From Acidobacteriota bacterium (GTDB taxonomy: Bacteria; Acidobacteriota; Terriglobia; Terriglobales; Acidobacteriaceae), in NCBI GenBank assembly GCA_021813745.1, contig JAKAJO010000032.1, positions 1-64,000 on the forward strand: 64,000 nt of DNA, read 5' to 3'. The stretch's first letter is position 1, and every line of letters begins with the position of its first letter. The position numbers and the translations under genes are program-made. Below the pieces are notes generated by a model that saw nothing but the letters and a program-made list of their open reading frames with translations, did no database searches and was not told the origin of the DNA. Of the stretch, positions 35,339 through 44,535 are shown piece by piece.

Positions 35339-36538
35339 TTACTGCATCTCCAGGTAGCCGCACGGACATGCCTCCGCGCACTTGTTGCATCCGTTGCACA
35401 GTTCCAGGCGGACCTTGTAGTGCTCGCCCTTGGGCAACTTGACGAAGCAGTTGTTACTGCAATACATCCAGCACGATTCACAATCCATGCACATCCCGCA
35501 CGACATGCAGCGTGTCGCTTCAGCGATTGCTTCCGCCGCCGTGAAATTGCCTGCGGCTGTCACGCCATCGCTGTTTCCCTTCCACCTGTCGCGCGCCGGA
35601 TACCAATCGAGCTTCATCCGGTCCGCCTTGATGATCGGTGGAGTGTTCTGTGCTGCGCGAGGCTTCCCCTGTAACGCCACATCGATCTCTTCAGCGGCTC
35701 GTCCACCCTGAGCTATGCAGGGAGTCACCATGTTGAGCGTTCGCGGCTGGAAGTCCGTTGCCGCGATCACCGCGCCAGGAAGATCCGCCGGCAACTCGCC
35801 GCAGACCCACGCTCCGCGTTCGCTGCGTCGAAGCGCCATCGCCGCAGGCTTCTGCAGTCCAACGGCATAAACGACTACCTGATATTCGGTGGCAAGTGTT
35901 TCCACCGCAATATCGCGGCCCACGACGCAGTTGCCGCGAAATTCAATTCCAAGATTCAGGACATTTTGAACTTCGTACTCAAGAATGCCCAGCGGGAGAA
36001 CATCCCGAGAAATGCCGTAGAGCATCATGCCGCCCGGCAGAGGAGCAGCGTCGAAGATCACGACCGAATGACCGCTTTGCGCCAACCGGTACGCACAGCT
36101 CAGACCGCTTGGCCCCGCGCCGACGATGGCGATCTTGGCGCCTGATCCCGCAACTTCCTGCTTAGGTAGCTTCAGTTGATGAGAGATGGCGAAATCGCCC
36201 ACAAACCGCTCAAGATCACGAATCGCAACCGCTCCATCTTTACCTTTGCGATTGCAGGAGTTTTCGCACGAATGCTGACAGACGCGCCCGCTAATGGCTG
36301 GAAAGGGATTCAGCTTTGTAATCGTGGCCCACGCCTGGGCAAACGCCTCGTCTTCCGATCGGCCGTATGCCTCATGCTGCGCAAGCGGAATGATCCAATC
36401 GCGCACATGATTGTTCACCGTGCAGCCTGCAATGCAGGGGGCCTTCTTTTCGATATATGCCGGCCGGTGGGAGCTGACTTCGCTCCCCGTGCCGGCATTC
36501 CTTAGTTCAGGTTTCTTGACTTGTTTGAATAAAGCCAT
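35339..36538 (-). CDS. DsrL-like flavin/iron-sulfur protein lacking the NAD(P)H domain
   Basis: 399 residues. An N-terminal GltD-type Fe-S region (C35, C39; C87, C91, C95) is followed by the FAD loop at 137-146 (AIVGAGPSGLSCAY). The FAD-domain closing segment comes almost at once, MVTPCIAQGGRAAEEIDVAL (~270-290), so the second Rossmann domain that binds NAD(P)H in GltD, NfnB and DsrL is absent. The C-terminus has a cysteine-rich part (344-364, CMSCGMCMDCESCWMYC) and a ferredoxin motif (381-392, CNGCNKCAEACP). It lies between dsrB and dsrC, where DsrL is expected. It is about 250 residues shorter than full-length DsrL, so it may use ferredoxin or another protein rather than a pyridine nucleotide. 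Confidence 0.82.
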   Translation of the reverse strand: MALFKQVKKPELRNAGTGSEVSSHRPAYIEKKAPCIAGCTVNNHVRDWIIPLAQHEAYGRSEDEAFAQAWATITKLNPFPAISGRVCQHSCENSCNRKGKDGAVAIRDLERFVGDFAISHQLKLPKQEVAGSGAKIAIVGAGPSGLSCAYRLAQSGHSVVIFDAAPLPGGMMLYGISRDVLPLGILEYEVQNVLNLGIEFRGNCVVGRDIAVETLATEYQVVVYAVGLQKPAAMALRRSERGAWVCGELPADLPGAVIAATDFQPRTLNMVTPCIAQGGRAAEEIDVALQGKPRAAQNTPPIIKADRMKLDWYPARDRWKGNSDGVTAAGNFTAAEAIAEATRCMSCGMCMDCESCWMYCSNNCFVKLPKGEHYKVRLELCNGCNKCAEACPCGYLEMQ

Positions 36539-36558
36539 TGCATCAGCCTTTCGCCGCT

Positions 36559-37644
36559 CTAGTAACGTATGTGAGCGGAACGAGCAAAGCTCAGACCTGC
36601 ATTTTTGAAGTCGTCGATGTGATAGCGGGTAAATTCAAAGCCCGTCAGTTGGAAGAACTTCGGCCATCCGATCCGTTCGATCCACTCGCCAACACGCTCG
36701 TACTTCCTCGCGCCCTTCGCATAGAGATCGACGATCTTTACAACTGCTTCGACGACCTCGGGCCAGCGCGGAGGATTGTTGGGAATAAACGGCACCGCAA
36801 GCTTCGTAAACATGGGCTCGCTGCGCGCGTTACTTACCTTGCCTCCAACCCAGATAGACAAACCATCTGTCTCCGGGTTGTTGAGGGGCATCGCCGGGCA
36901 GACCGTATAGCAGTTGCCGCAGAACATGCACTGTTCTTCGACCACTTCAACCGATGCATTGCCGTCGACCGTAGCAGCGCGAATGGCTCCCGTCGGGCAC
37001 GAGGAGATCAACGTAGGCACTTCGCAGACCTTGCGAAGATTGTCATGCTTGATCTTGGGAGGAGTCCGATGGACGCCCAGGATGGCGATATCGGAGCAGT
37101 GGACCGCGCCGCACATATTCAGGCAGCAAGCCAGCGCAACACGCACTTTGCCGGGAAGGTCCTCGTGCGTGAAGCGGTCATGGAGCGCATCCATCACGGC
37201 TTTCACAATGCCCGAGGCATCGGTTGCCGCCGAGTGACAGTGGACCCAGCCCTGCGTGTGCACGATGTTGCTGATTGAATTGTTGGTACCGCCCACCGGG
37301 AAGCCCAAGGAGTGCAATTCCGCCTTGAGCGGCTCGACGTTCTCCTGCTTTGCGAGCAGAAACTCGACGTTGTGCCGGCTGGTGAAGCGCAGATAGCCTT
37401 CACAGTATTTGTCGGCCAGATCGGCAAAGTTCCGCAGAGTCTGGATGCTCAGCAGACGCGGCGATCCGGCGCGTACTGTATAAATGCGCTCTCCGGATTC
37501 GGACACGTGGCAGAGGACACCTGGCGCCACCTTCTCGTGATACTGCCATTTCCCATAGTTCCGCTTGATGACAGGGTGCAGAAACTTCTCGTAGTGCGGC
37601 GGCCCGATGTCCGTAATCCGCTTGACTGGAACGACTGTGCTCAC
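36559..37644 (-). CDS. dsrB: Dissimilatory sulfite reductase subunit beta
   Basis: GTG start overlapping the dsrA stop (GTGA); 361 residues. Siroheme/[4Fe-4S] region [13 protein letters not shown] (173-185) and [13 protein letters not shown] (133-145), a ferredoxin insert with [15 protein letters not shown] (239-253), and the conserved [13 protein letters not shown]. It forms the α2β2 enzyme with DsrA and reduces sulfite using DsrC. Gene order and full cofactor motifs indicate a functional subunit. Confidence 0.97.
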   Translation of the reverse strand: MSTVVPVKRITDIGPPHYEKFLHPVIKRNYGKWQYHEKVAPGVLCHVSESGERIYTVRAGSPRLLSIQTLRNFADLADKYCEGYLRFTSRHNVEFLLAKQENVEPLKAELHSLGFPVGGTNNSISNIVHTQGWVHCHSAATDASGIVKAVMDALHDRFTHEDLPGKVRVALACCLNMCGAVHCSDIAILGVHRTPPKIKHDNLRKVCEVPTLISSCPTGAIRAATVDGNASVEVVEEQCMFCGNCYTVCPAMPLNNPETDGLSIWVGGKVSNARSEPMFTKLAVPFIPNNPPRWPEVVEAVVKIVDLYAKGARKYERVGEWIERIGWPKFFQLTGFEFTRYHIDDFKNAGLSFARSAHIRY

Positions 37645-38843
37645 TGTTCACCTCCCGTTTCATGGGCGTAGATGTATGGGTTATCGCGTGGTGCGGCGAC
37701 CATCTCCGGTACGGGATCGAGGCCGATGCCATCGAGAAAAGCAGGCAAACCCACGCGCTGAATCAATTCGCCCACGCGCTCGCGGTTCTTTCCGTATTCG
37801 CCCCAGAAGTCCCAGATGCGGGAGACCAATTCGGTGATCGTCTCCTGCAACTCGTCCTTTGGAACGAACGGGATCAGCACCGATGCCAGCAGAGCACCTT
37901 GAACGATGGGAGCTTTGGCACCAACCAGGATCACGGCGCCCTGTTCCTTGCCCGGCCGCAGCGCCTTGTGCAGAACATTGATGCAGTGCATGCAATGCAC
38001 GCACTCTTCGTTGCGGATGGTCAGGTGCTTTCCGTCCCAATCCATCGCATGAGTCGGGCAGCGGTCGCATACGTCCTTCTGAATGTCCACGCCCTCTGCT
38101 GCATGCTGCGCAACAGCGGCATCATCCTGTTGAATAGCGTCTTTCCAGGTTCCAATGATGGCGAGGTCGGAGCGCGCTGCTGCCGCGACACAATCATTCG
38201 GGCAGCCGGAGCATTTGATCTTGAACTTGTACGGGAAAGGAGGCCGATGAATTTCGTCCTGATATTGCTGCGTCAGATCGTTGCAGAGCTTCATCGTGTC
38301 GTAGCACGCCCACTCGCAGCGCCCTTCGCCAACACAACACGACGGCGTTCGCATTGCCGACCCAGAGCCGCCAAGATCGAAACCCGCAGCGGTCAGTTCA
38401 TTGAATGTCGGTTCCAGTTCGGCTGTGGTTGTGCCCAGCAGGACAAGATCGCCGGTTGTGCCATGCACGTTTGTGAGACCGGAACCGTGACGCTCCCAGA
38501 TATCGCAGATCGTCCGCAGAGCTTCGCTCGAATAAAACCACCCCGCCGGCTGGTTGACGCGGAGCGTATGGAATTGGCTGACGTGAGGAAATTTTTCCGG
38601 TTCATCGCTGTAACGTCCAATGACGCCGCCGCCATAGCCACGCACACTGACAATGCCACCGTGCTTCCAGTGGCCTTTCTTCTCTCGGTAAGAGAGCTCC
38701 AGTTGGCCGAGCAAGTCGGCCGACATCTCGCTGGTTTTTGCAGCTGATTTGATCTCTTTAACGAAGCTCGGCCACGGTCCTTGCTCCAACTGCTCGAGCA
38801 GAGGCGTTTCCGGCTTTCCGCTTACATCTTCAGGACTCGCCAC
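37641..38843 (-). CDS. dsrA: Dissimilatory sulfite reductase subunit alpha
   Basis: The frame opens at TTG 38879, but GTG 38843 has the only good SD (GGAGGA at 38851-38856) and puts the N-terminus where DsrA proteins begin ([16 protein letters not shown]). 400 residues. Siroheme-[4Fe-4S] ligands follow the C-X5-C ... C-X3-C rule: C182/C188 of the precursor frame ([12 protein letters not shown]) and CSGCPNDC; the ferredoxin part has CDRCP and CVHCMHC. It catalyses six-electron sulfite reduction. It is first in the operon, 191 bases downstream of operator 39034-39064. The accompanying DsrT/D-like gene and the lack of dsrEFH favour the reductive type, but only phylogeny can tell. Confidence 0.96.
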   Translation of the reverse strand: MASPEDVSGKPETPLLEQLEQGPWPSFVKEIKSAAKTSEMSADLLGQLELSYREKKGHWKHGGIVSVRGYGGGVIGRYSDEPEKFPHVSQFHTLRVNQPAGWFYSSEALRTICDIWERHGSGLTNVHGTTGDLVLLGTTTAELEPTFNELTAAGFDLGGSGSAMRTPSCCVGEGRCEWACYDTMKLCNDLTQQYQDEIHRPPFPYKFKIKCSGCPNDCVAAAARSDLAIIGTWKDAIQQDDAAVAQHAAEGVDIQKDVCDRCPTHAMDWDGKHLTIRNEECVHCMHCINVLHKALRPGKEQGAVILVGAKAPIVQGALLASVLIPFVPKDELQETITELVSRIWDFWGEYGKNRERVGELIQRVGLPAFLDGIGLDPVPEMVAAPRDNPYIYAHETGGEQ

Positions 38844-39018
38844 AATTCGTTCCTCCGTTTCCATTTCCTGTCCGTACAACCGTTCGTATGTTCACAAGCG
38901 GTCCTGAGGACACAACTCTCCCGCACGCCTCGATGTGTATCGATTCCGTGTCCGCCGTATAGGCGGAGATCTTGTGATCAGGACGGATTTCGAGTGAAAC
39001 TCGAATAAATAATCGACC

Positions 39019-39064
39019 CGCCTGGGCAGGCGCGTCCAAGTTGTAATTCTTATATGAAATAACC
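39019..39064 (-). promoter_or_regulatory. dsr operon promoter: LysR-type operator, site f, plus spacer palindrome
   Basis: On the minus strand GTTATTTCATATAAG (39049-39063) is followed by AATTACAACTTGGAC (39034-39048). Between this and the expected -10 position lies the palindrome CGCCTG-CC-CAGGCG (39019-39032), not seen at the other sites. A further small hairpin (TCCGCC-N5-GGCGGA, 38951-38967) lies in the leader. The 373-base gap 38844-39216 has no gene. This single site appears to drive all fifteen dsr genes. Confidence 0.78.
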
Positions 39065-39216
39065 TGGCGTTATAGCGAACTGCGGCATCCTGAACCTCGT
39101 TCAGGATGTGAATCAGCTATTACCAGATAGATCTGAAAAGGATTCAGGGAGGAGTCATAGTAGATGTGCCAACAGCGATTCATCCCTGCTGGCGCATAAG
39201 CCAAGCGCAGTTGCGG

Positions 39217-40149
39217 TCAGCCCTTCTTCACAATCTTACGTTTTGCGCTTGGCGCGAACTCTCTCGAGTGCGCCAATAGATGAAGACGGAACGCAGCCGC
39301 ATTGCCGGTGGGGTTGGGTCCGGCAGGATAGGCGATCGAAAACTTTCTCGTGAGCTTCAGGCCTCGAACTCGCGCAAGTTGCAGAGTGCCGAGCGACAAT
39401 TGATTTCTTACAGCCCAACGCGACACAAACGTTACTCCGAGTCCGGCCTCAACAGCATTCAGCAGTCCTTCGGTTGAATCAAGTTCCATGTGGACCTTCA
39501 GGTCCTTCCTCTTGAGCCCCGCGCGAGTCAACGCGTTCTCAACGACACGACGTGAACCGGAACCGAACTCTCTCATGAGAAGCGGGGCATCTTTTAATGT
39601 CTCGATATCAACTTCAGTATCGGCCCATTCATGGCTGGCCGGAACGACCAGGGCCATCTCATCCTCCATGAAAGCCTCCGTGCGCACATCCTTGCGAAGC
39701 GCAGGCCCTTCGATCAGCGCAATGTGAATGCGATGCGCAATCACCGCCTCAAGCATTTCATCGCTGTTTCCACTCATCGCCGTCACATTGACCCGCGGAT
39801 TCTCCCGAAGAAAACCTGCGACCAGGTTCGGAAGCACGTACTGACCGATCGTCTGAGATGCACCGATGGCTAACTGTCCTGCCTGTTCTCCGCTGGCGCC
39901 TGCCACGGCGGCAAATGCCTCATCCGAGATATCCTTCAGTCGTTGAGCAAAAGGCAACAGTGCTGTGCCGCTCGGCGTGAGAGTGATTCGTCCACCGGTC
40001 CGATCGAACAGAGGCACGCCATAGTCCTCTTCGAGACCGCGAATCTGTTGTGTCACCGCAGGCTGTGTCAGCAGCAGTTCCTCGGCTGCACGGCTGAAAT
40101 TAAGGTGGGTCGCCACAACCCGAAACACCTTCATACGAAAATTCTCCAT
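39217..40149 (-). CDS. LysR-type transcriptional regulator 2 (CysB/CbbR/YeiE-like)
   Basis: ATG 40149 has GGAGGAAG just upstream, better than the longer frame from 40305; 310 residues. HTH at residues 1-60 (RMKVFRVVATHLNFSRAAEEL, PAVTQQIRGLEEDYG), then the sensor domain with MREFGSGSRRVVE and STEGLLNAVEAGLG. It is a paralogue of LysR 1 (864-1853). It sits directly upstream of the dsr operon on the same strand, 153 bases before operator f, which makes it the first candidate for the dsr activator. Confidence 0.92.
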   Translation of the reverse strand: MENFRMKVFRVVATHLNFSRAAEELLLTQPAVTQQIRGLEEDYGVPLFDRTGGRITLTPSGTALLPFAQRLKDISDEAFAAVAGASGEQAGQLAIGASQTIGQYVLPNLVAGFLRENPRVNVTAMSGNSDEMLEAVIAHRIHIALIEGPALRKDVRTEAFMEDEMALVVPASHEWADTEVDIETLKDAPLLMREFGSGSRRVVENALTRAGLKRKDLKVHMELDSTEGLLNAVEAGLGVTFVSRWAVRNQLSLGTLQLARVRGLKLTRKFSIAYPAGPNPTGNAAAFRLHLLAHSREFAPSAKRKIVKKG

Positions 40150-40282
40150 CACTTCCTCCACATTCCGCATGTCCAACCTCCCCGATGCCCAAAAAATCAC
40201 CGGGAGCCAAGTGCGTGGAAGGCTCGATGCGGTGGGCCACCCTGAGACTAAACACGAATAGATTACTTTTCGAAACGCACAA

Positions 40283-41002
40283 CTATTGATTCTCGACCTC
40301 GCCAAGCGGGAGATGATTCAGCCAACTCTCCAGGCAGAGTATCGCTCGTTCCTGTAGTCCAAACCTGATATCGGCAAACTGATTCCGCAGGCGAACCGGG
40401 TCGACTCCAGCGTGATCGAGTTCGCATGCATGTCCGATCAGCCACCGCTCAAATCCGGTCGCAACGCCTTCGGGGTGAAATTGAAAAGCTATCACATTCG
40501 CACCATACGCGTACGCCTGGTTCCGGCAAAGCGGAGTGGAAGCAAGCAATGTCGCACCATCAGGCAGGTCGAACGTATCGCCGTGCCAGTGGAGGACGGC
40601 AGCTTTGTCGAAGGCCGACAGACATGAGTCCTTTCCTTCTTCAGTCAGAGTGATTGGCTCGAATCCGATCTCTTTCCCTGGACCGGGATATACATTCGAA
40701 CCGAGCGCCCGGGCTATCAACTGTGCGCCCAGACAAATACCCATGAGTGGGTGTCCCGCCTGAAGACGCTCGCGGATGATCTGCAGTTCTTGCGAAAGAA
40801 AGGGGTACGCTACCTCGTCACAGGCACCAATAGGGCCTCCAAGAATGATAAGAAGGTCGACATCCGAGCTCTTGAGACAAGTCAGATCGTCCACGCCCGC
40901 ATCAAGGTAGCGAACTTCATAACCTCGAGCTTGCATGGGCTCCGCGAAGCAACCCAAGTCTTCAAAACTGACATGACGAACGGCGTACGCGATCCTTTTC
41001 AT
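40283..41002 (-). CDS. Class I glutamine amidotransferase (GMP synthase-like)
   Basis: ATG 41002 (MKRIAYAVRHVSFEDLG) gives 239 residues. The catalytic triad region is visible: nucleophile C90 in MGICLGAQLIA and the histidine-glutamate FQFHPEG near residue 178. Stand-alone proteins of this type often hydrolyse γ-glutamyl compounds or serve as GATase partners; no synthetase partner is next to it. It lies upstream of LysR 2 and diverges from operator g, so sulfur metabolism (for example glutathione-like thiols) is possible but not shown. Confidence 0.85.
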   Translation of the reverse strand: MKRIAYAVRHVSFEDLGCFAEPMQARGYEVRYLDAGVDDLTCLKSSDVDLLIILGGPIGACDEVAYPFLSQELQIIRERLQAGHPLMGICLGAQLIARALGSNVYPGPGKEIGFEPITLTEEGKDSCLSAFDKAAVLHWHGDTFDLPDGATLLASTPLCRNQAYAYGANVIAFQFHPEGVATGFERWLIGHACELDHAGVDPVRLRNQFADIRFGLQERAILCLESWLNHLPLGEVENQ

Positions 41003-41073
41003 ACTATCGATCCCTGTTGTCAATATTCCATATTGTGCCGCGCGAGCGCCACTTTCAGAGACTGCGTTTCGAA

Positions 41074-41103
41074 CTTATACCGTATAAGTATTTCTGCTTG
41101 GAC
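41074..41103 (+). promoter_or_regulatory. LysR-type operator/promoter, site g
   Basis: The perfect palindrome CTTATACCGTATAAG (41074-41088) is followed by TATTTCTGCTTGGAC and, 20 bases later, ATACTA. It faces right, where no convincing gene starts until 41741; the amidotransferase lies 71 bases to its left on the other strand. Confidence 0.75.
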
Positions 41104-41628
41104 GATCGTCGGAACGCGCCTGAATACTACGAGTAGCAACAAGATCTCGCGCACTCGCCATTAAGAGTGGCTGATCTTGAAGACGGTGCTTGGCGCTTCA
41201 CATTCTTCTCCCCTCATCGCGTTTCCCCGCGTCCTGAGAGGCCACCCGGCACAGTCACAAGGAGAATTGCAGTTGAGTATCCGGAGGTCAGGATTTGCCA
41301 CACCTGAGGTGTATCCAGCCGCTCCCCGGTGGAACGCCTTTGGAAATGCCGCCAGTTTCTGGAAGACAGCGGGTTGGCGTTGTCATCCCGAAGTTCCTCG
41401 GCGCGAGAGAAGAGCTTCTGGACAGGAAAGCACTGATTCTTGTCATTCCCAGTCTTGTTGTCGGGCGCTTCCCCTTCAAAAAGTGACAGGCACCGCATTC
41501 GGAATAGGGATGCAGATTGCCGCAAGTCACTATCACAGCTATGGCTACGCACTCCTGTTCTTTGTTTGGATTCCCCTTCAGTCAGGTGTCTACGAGTGAA
41601 GAGCTTAGCTGTGCGGTTTTCTTCTTCG
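41104..41628. repeat. Possible dispersed repeat or gene remains between two operators
   Basis: A 140-codon frame (41177-41599) is open but has a low-complexity product (WRCHPEVPRRERRASGQESTD) and no matched start signal. The sequence, including AAAAAGTGACAGGCACC near 41477, resembles extragenic dispersed repeats of acidobacterial genomes. I call it non-coding; a genome-wide search would settle it. Confidence 0.35.
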
Positions 41629-41658
41629 TTTATAAGTCATAAGAATTTGCACTTAGAC
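41629..41658 (+). promoter_or_regulatory. LysR-type operator/promoter, site h (oxidase/TsdA operon)
   Basis: TTTATAAGTCATAAG (41629-41643), then AATTTGCACTTAGAC (41644-41658), then exactly 19 bases and ATGCTA. The downstream half is identical to that of sites j and k, differing from the TTTCTGCTTGGAC class. Confidence 0.78.
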
Positions 41659-41740
41659 TTCGTGTCGCGGAGTCGCGATGCTAGTCACAGTTGGGCTTGG
41701 TGCAATAACTGCTGATTTCGGGAAAGGTGAACAAGAAACG

Positions 41741-41914
41741 ATGATTCGAGATGCGAAATCCGCAGGGCAACTGACAATCGGGCAGCGCATCTTTGTCGTG
41801 ATCATGCTCTTCCTTGGGCTTCTCTTCTCGATTGTGGTGGTGCGCTACATCGATCCGACTGCCACCATCGGTGTTTTTGAACAACACATGCAATCGGAGA
41901 AGCGGGGGAACTGA
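41741..41914 (+). CDS. Small single-TM protein preceding the cbb3 oxidase
   Basis: ATG 41741 gives 57 residues with one TM helix (RIFVVIMLFLGLLFSIVVVRYI). It is two bases before the oxidase start (41917), so it is probably cotranslated with it and may be an assembly or stabilising subunit like CcoQ/CcoM. An upstream in-frame ATG (41678 region) has no SD. Confidence 0.7.
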   Translation: MIRDAKSAGQLTIGQRIFVVIMLFLGLLFSIVVVRYIDPTATIGVFEQHMQSEKRGN

Positions 41915-41916
41915 GT

Positions 41917-44535
41917 ATGACTTCAGACCAGATTAGCCTCGCGAACAGATACAAGTTCATCCGGGCACATACATATGCAGCTTTTGCGGGCCTCTTAGTG
42001 TCGGCCTTCTTCGGTCTGCTTGTCTCCATTAAATTCCATGCGCCGGGATTTCTTGATGGCCATGGCTGGGACACATGGGGGCGCCTGCGATACGACCACA
42101 CACAAGGCATTCTCTACGCGTGGCTGGGAAATGCATTCCTTGCGTTCCTCTATTATGCCGTTCCTATCCTGGCCCGTCGCAACTACACCAGCGAGCGGCT
42201 TGGCTGGGTCATATTCTGGGCATGGAATGCGGTAGCCGTCGTGGGAGGATGGAGTCTCGTTCTCGCTGGAAAAAGTCAGCCGTTGGAATGGGCCGAATTC
42301 CCCCTCGTCATTGCTGCGGTTATTGAGCTTTCTCTTCTTCTCTTGATCATTCAATTCGGATTGCCTTTCCTGAGAGGTGGCTCCGCACAGCTCTATGTTG
42401 CCGGATGGTACCTCATGGGCGGAATCACATTCACCGCGTTTGCCTATCCAATTGGGAATATCGTTCCAAATGTTCTCCCGGGGGCAATGGGTGCCGCTTT
42501 CAGCGGACTTTGGATTCACGACGCGGTCGGCGTGTTCATTACGCCTTTTGCAACCGCTATTGCATACTTCGTAATTCCAGCTGTAACGAAGAAGCCCATC
42601 TACAGCCACTTCTACTCGATGATCGGTTTCTGGCTCCTGTTTCTCGTCTATCCACTGAACGGTATCCATCACTACGTCTACTCGTCGGTACCGATGAGCG
42701 CGCAGCATGCCTCCGAAGTGGCTTCGATTTATCAGGGGATAGACGTCATCATTGTTGTAACGAATCTCCTGCTTTCGATCGGCGTTGCCACTGAAGGGAC
42801 GATCCTGCGGGACATCCCGCTACGCTTCGTATGGACGAGCGTCGTGCTTTATCTTATCGTCAGCATTGAAGGCTCGATTCAGGCTGTAATGGCCTTCAAC
42901 AGCTTCATTCACTTCACCGACTGGGTGATAGGCCACTCGCATCTGGCGATGATTGGCTTCGCGTCCTTTGCCGCGATGGGAGGCATTGCTCATGTCTGGC
43001 AGCAATTGCCGGATGTACGTTCCAGTCGCAGGCTTCTGGCCTGGTCCTACTGGCTGATCGTCATCGGTCTTGCCCTCATGGTTCTTGACCTGACCGGTGC
43101 TGGGCTTGTACAAGCCGACCTCTGGCAGCAACACCTGCCATGGATCGACTCGGTCAGGGCTTCGCGTCCCTACTGGGTATTCCGAACGATGGATGGCTGT
43201 CTTCTCCTCACTGGATTCGTTACCTTTGGCTGCAGCTTCTTTGTCGGTAATCGGCATCCCGCGGCGGCCGGGTTGAAAGAGTTGTCTTCTTCTTTTCCTT
43301 CGTCGATCTCGGCGGATTCCCATACAGATCATTGGATCGCAACTGCCTATGCCGCGACATTCGGTGCCGGTCTGCTTTTCTTTGTTGTATCGTTTACAGC
43401 GCTCGGGATACTTCCAGCCATGCAGTTGCACAAGACAATTGCCCACACCACACCGCCCGGTTTCCAGCCAACGCTGACCGCTTCGGAAAAGCATGGCCAG
43501 GAAATCTATGCTCGCAATGGCTGCGCTTACTGTCATACTCAACAGGTTCGCTTTACGCCTGCAGATGAATGGCGTTTCGGTTCTCCGACGCAGGCTTGGG
43601 AGACGCAGGCCGAGTTCCCGCAGATGTGGGGCACACGCCGGATCGGACCCGACCTCGCGCGAGAATCCGGCAAGCGGACCACGGACTGGCAGCTCGTACA
43701 TCTCTATGATCCTCGTGTCACGGTGCCCGATTCAATGATGCCCGGATATCGTTGGCTCTTCCGAGGCTCTGCCGACCGGCCATCTCAGGACGCGCTAGAT
43801 CTCGTCTCCTATCTCAACCAACTGGGTCGAGCCGCGCTTCTGGCCTCCTCTCATGAGCAGACCACGCCGGCGGCGGTAACAGTTTCCAATACTGCCACAC
43901 GGTCCCAAACCGTCTCCGAGCTTGCGATGGGCAAAAAAGTCTACATGGCAAACTGCTCTGGTTGTCACGGCATCGATGGTCACGGTCATTCCTCAAGCAG
44001 CCGCTCCTTGCGACCAGTTGCATTCGATCTCGCTGGGTTCCGGCTTCCGCCAGATAGGATCTGGAGCGCGCTGGCTAACGGAGTGCCGGGAACATCGATG
44101 CCTTCCTGGAACGAGTTGCCCGGATCCCAATTCCGGGCAGTCGGACACTATGTACTCTCGCTTCCGGATATTGCGGCTCTTCGACCAGACAACCAGTTAG
44201 CACCACACGACACGTTGATGCTCGCCGGCAAGCGCATTTTTGACACGCACTGCACCCGTTGCCACGGTGACACGGGAGACGGAAACGGGACTGACGCATC
44301 CCACAACCCGCGACCTCCAGCAAACTTCCAGCAGCTTGAGGTTTCTTTCCCCGGTGCCACATATGTAATCCGCAACGGTGTTCCAGGCTCTGGAATGCCG
44401 GCGTGGCCTTTACTGACACCCTCTGAGACACAGGCGGTGACTGTCTACATGCGATCGATGTACCGACCAGTTGGACCGACACAGGGAACCTCCGGTCCGA
44501 TTACGATCTCGTCTTCGAAGGAGGACACGCGATGA
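41917..44535 (+). CDS. Fused cbb3 oxygen reductase: CcoN-CcoO-cytochrome c-cytochrome c
   Basis: 872 residues. Residues 1-~475 form CcoN: LRYDHTQGILYAW, the CuB region LWIHDAVGVFIT, YSHFYSMIGFW with the cross-link tyrosine position, GIHHYVY and the haem pair WVIGHSHLAMIG. After a TM helix, a CcoO-like domain has C536AYCHTQQVR, MWGTRRIGPDLARE and DPRVTVPDSMMPGY. Two further c domains carry C680SGCH and C779TRCH, replacing a separate CcoP. All functions of a high-affinity proton-pumping oxidase are thus on one chain. It is led by operator h and starts an operon with sulfur-handling periplasmic proteins, so electrons from sulfur compounds may reach oxygen here. Confidence 0.9.
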   Translation: MTSDQISLANRYKFIRAHTYAAFAGLLVSAFFGLLVSIKFHAPGFLDGHGWDTWGRLRYDHTQGILYAWLGNAFLAFLYYAVPILARRNYTSERLGWVIFWAWNAVAVVGGWSLVLAGKSQPLEWAEFPLVIAAVIELSLLLLIIQFGLPFLRGGSAQLYVAGWYLMGGITFTAFAYPIGNIVPNVLPGAMGAAFSGLWIHDAVGVFITPFATAIAYFVIPAVTKKPIYSHFYSMIGFWLLFLVYPLNGIHHYVYSSVPMSAQHASEVASIYQGIDVIIVVTNLLLSIGVATEGTILRDIPLRFVWTSVVLYLIVSIEGSIQAVMAFNSFIHFTDWVIGHSHLAMIGFASFAAMGGIAHVWQQLPDVRSSRRLLAWSYWLIVIGLALMVLDLTGAGLVQADLWQQHLPWIDSVRASRPYWVFRTMDGCLLLTGFVTFGCSFFVGNRHPAAAGLKELSSSFPSSISADSHTDHWIATAYAATFGAGLLFFVVSFTALGILPAMQLHKTIAHTTPPGFQPTLTASEKHGQEIYARNGCAYCHTQQVRFTPADEWRFGSPTQAWETQAEFPQMWGTRRIGPDLARESGKRTTDWQLVHLYDPRVTVPDSMMPGYRWLFRGSADRPSQDALDLVSYLNQLGRAALLASSHEQTTPAAVTVSNTATRSQTVSELAMGKKVYMANCSGCHGIDGHGHSSSSRSLRPVAFDLAGFRLPPDRIWSALANGVPGTSMPSWNELPGSQFRAVGHYVLSLPDIAALRPDNQLAPHDTLMLAGKRIFDTHCTRCHGDTGDGNGTDASHNPRPPANFQQLEVSFPGATYVIRNGVPGSGMPAWPLLTPSETQAVTVYMRSMYRPVGPTQGTSGPITISSSKEDTR

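Noticed and set aside
41177..41599. 140-codon plus-strand ORF after operator g
   Set aside because: Product is arginine/serine-rich without domain features, no good ribosome binding site, and the DNA resembles an extragenic repeat.
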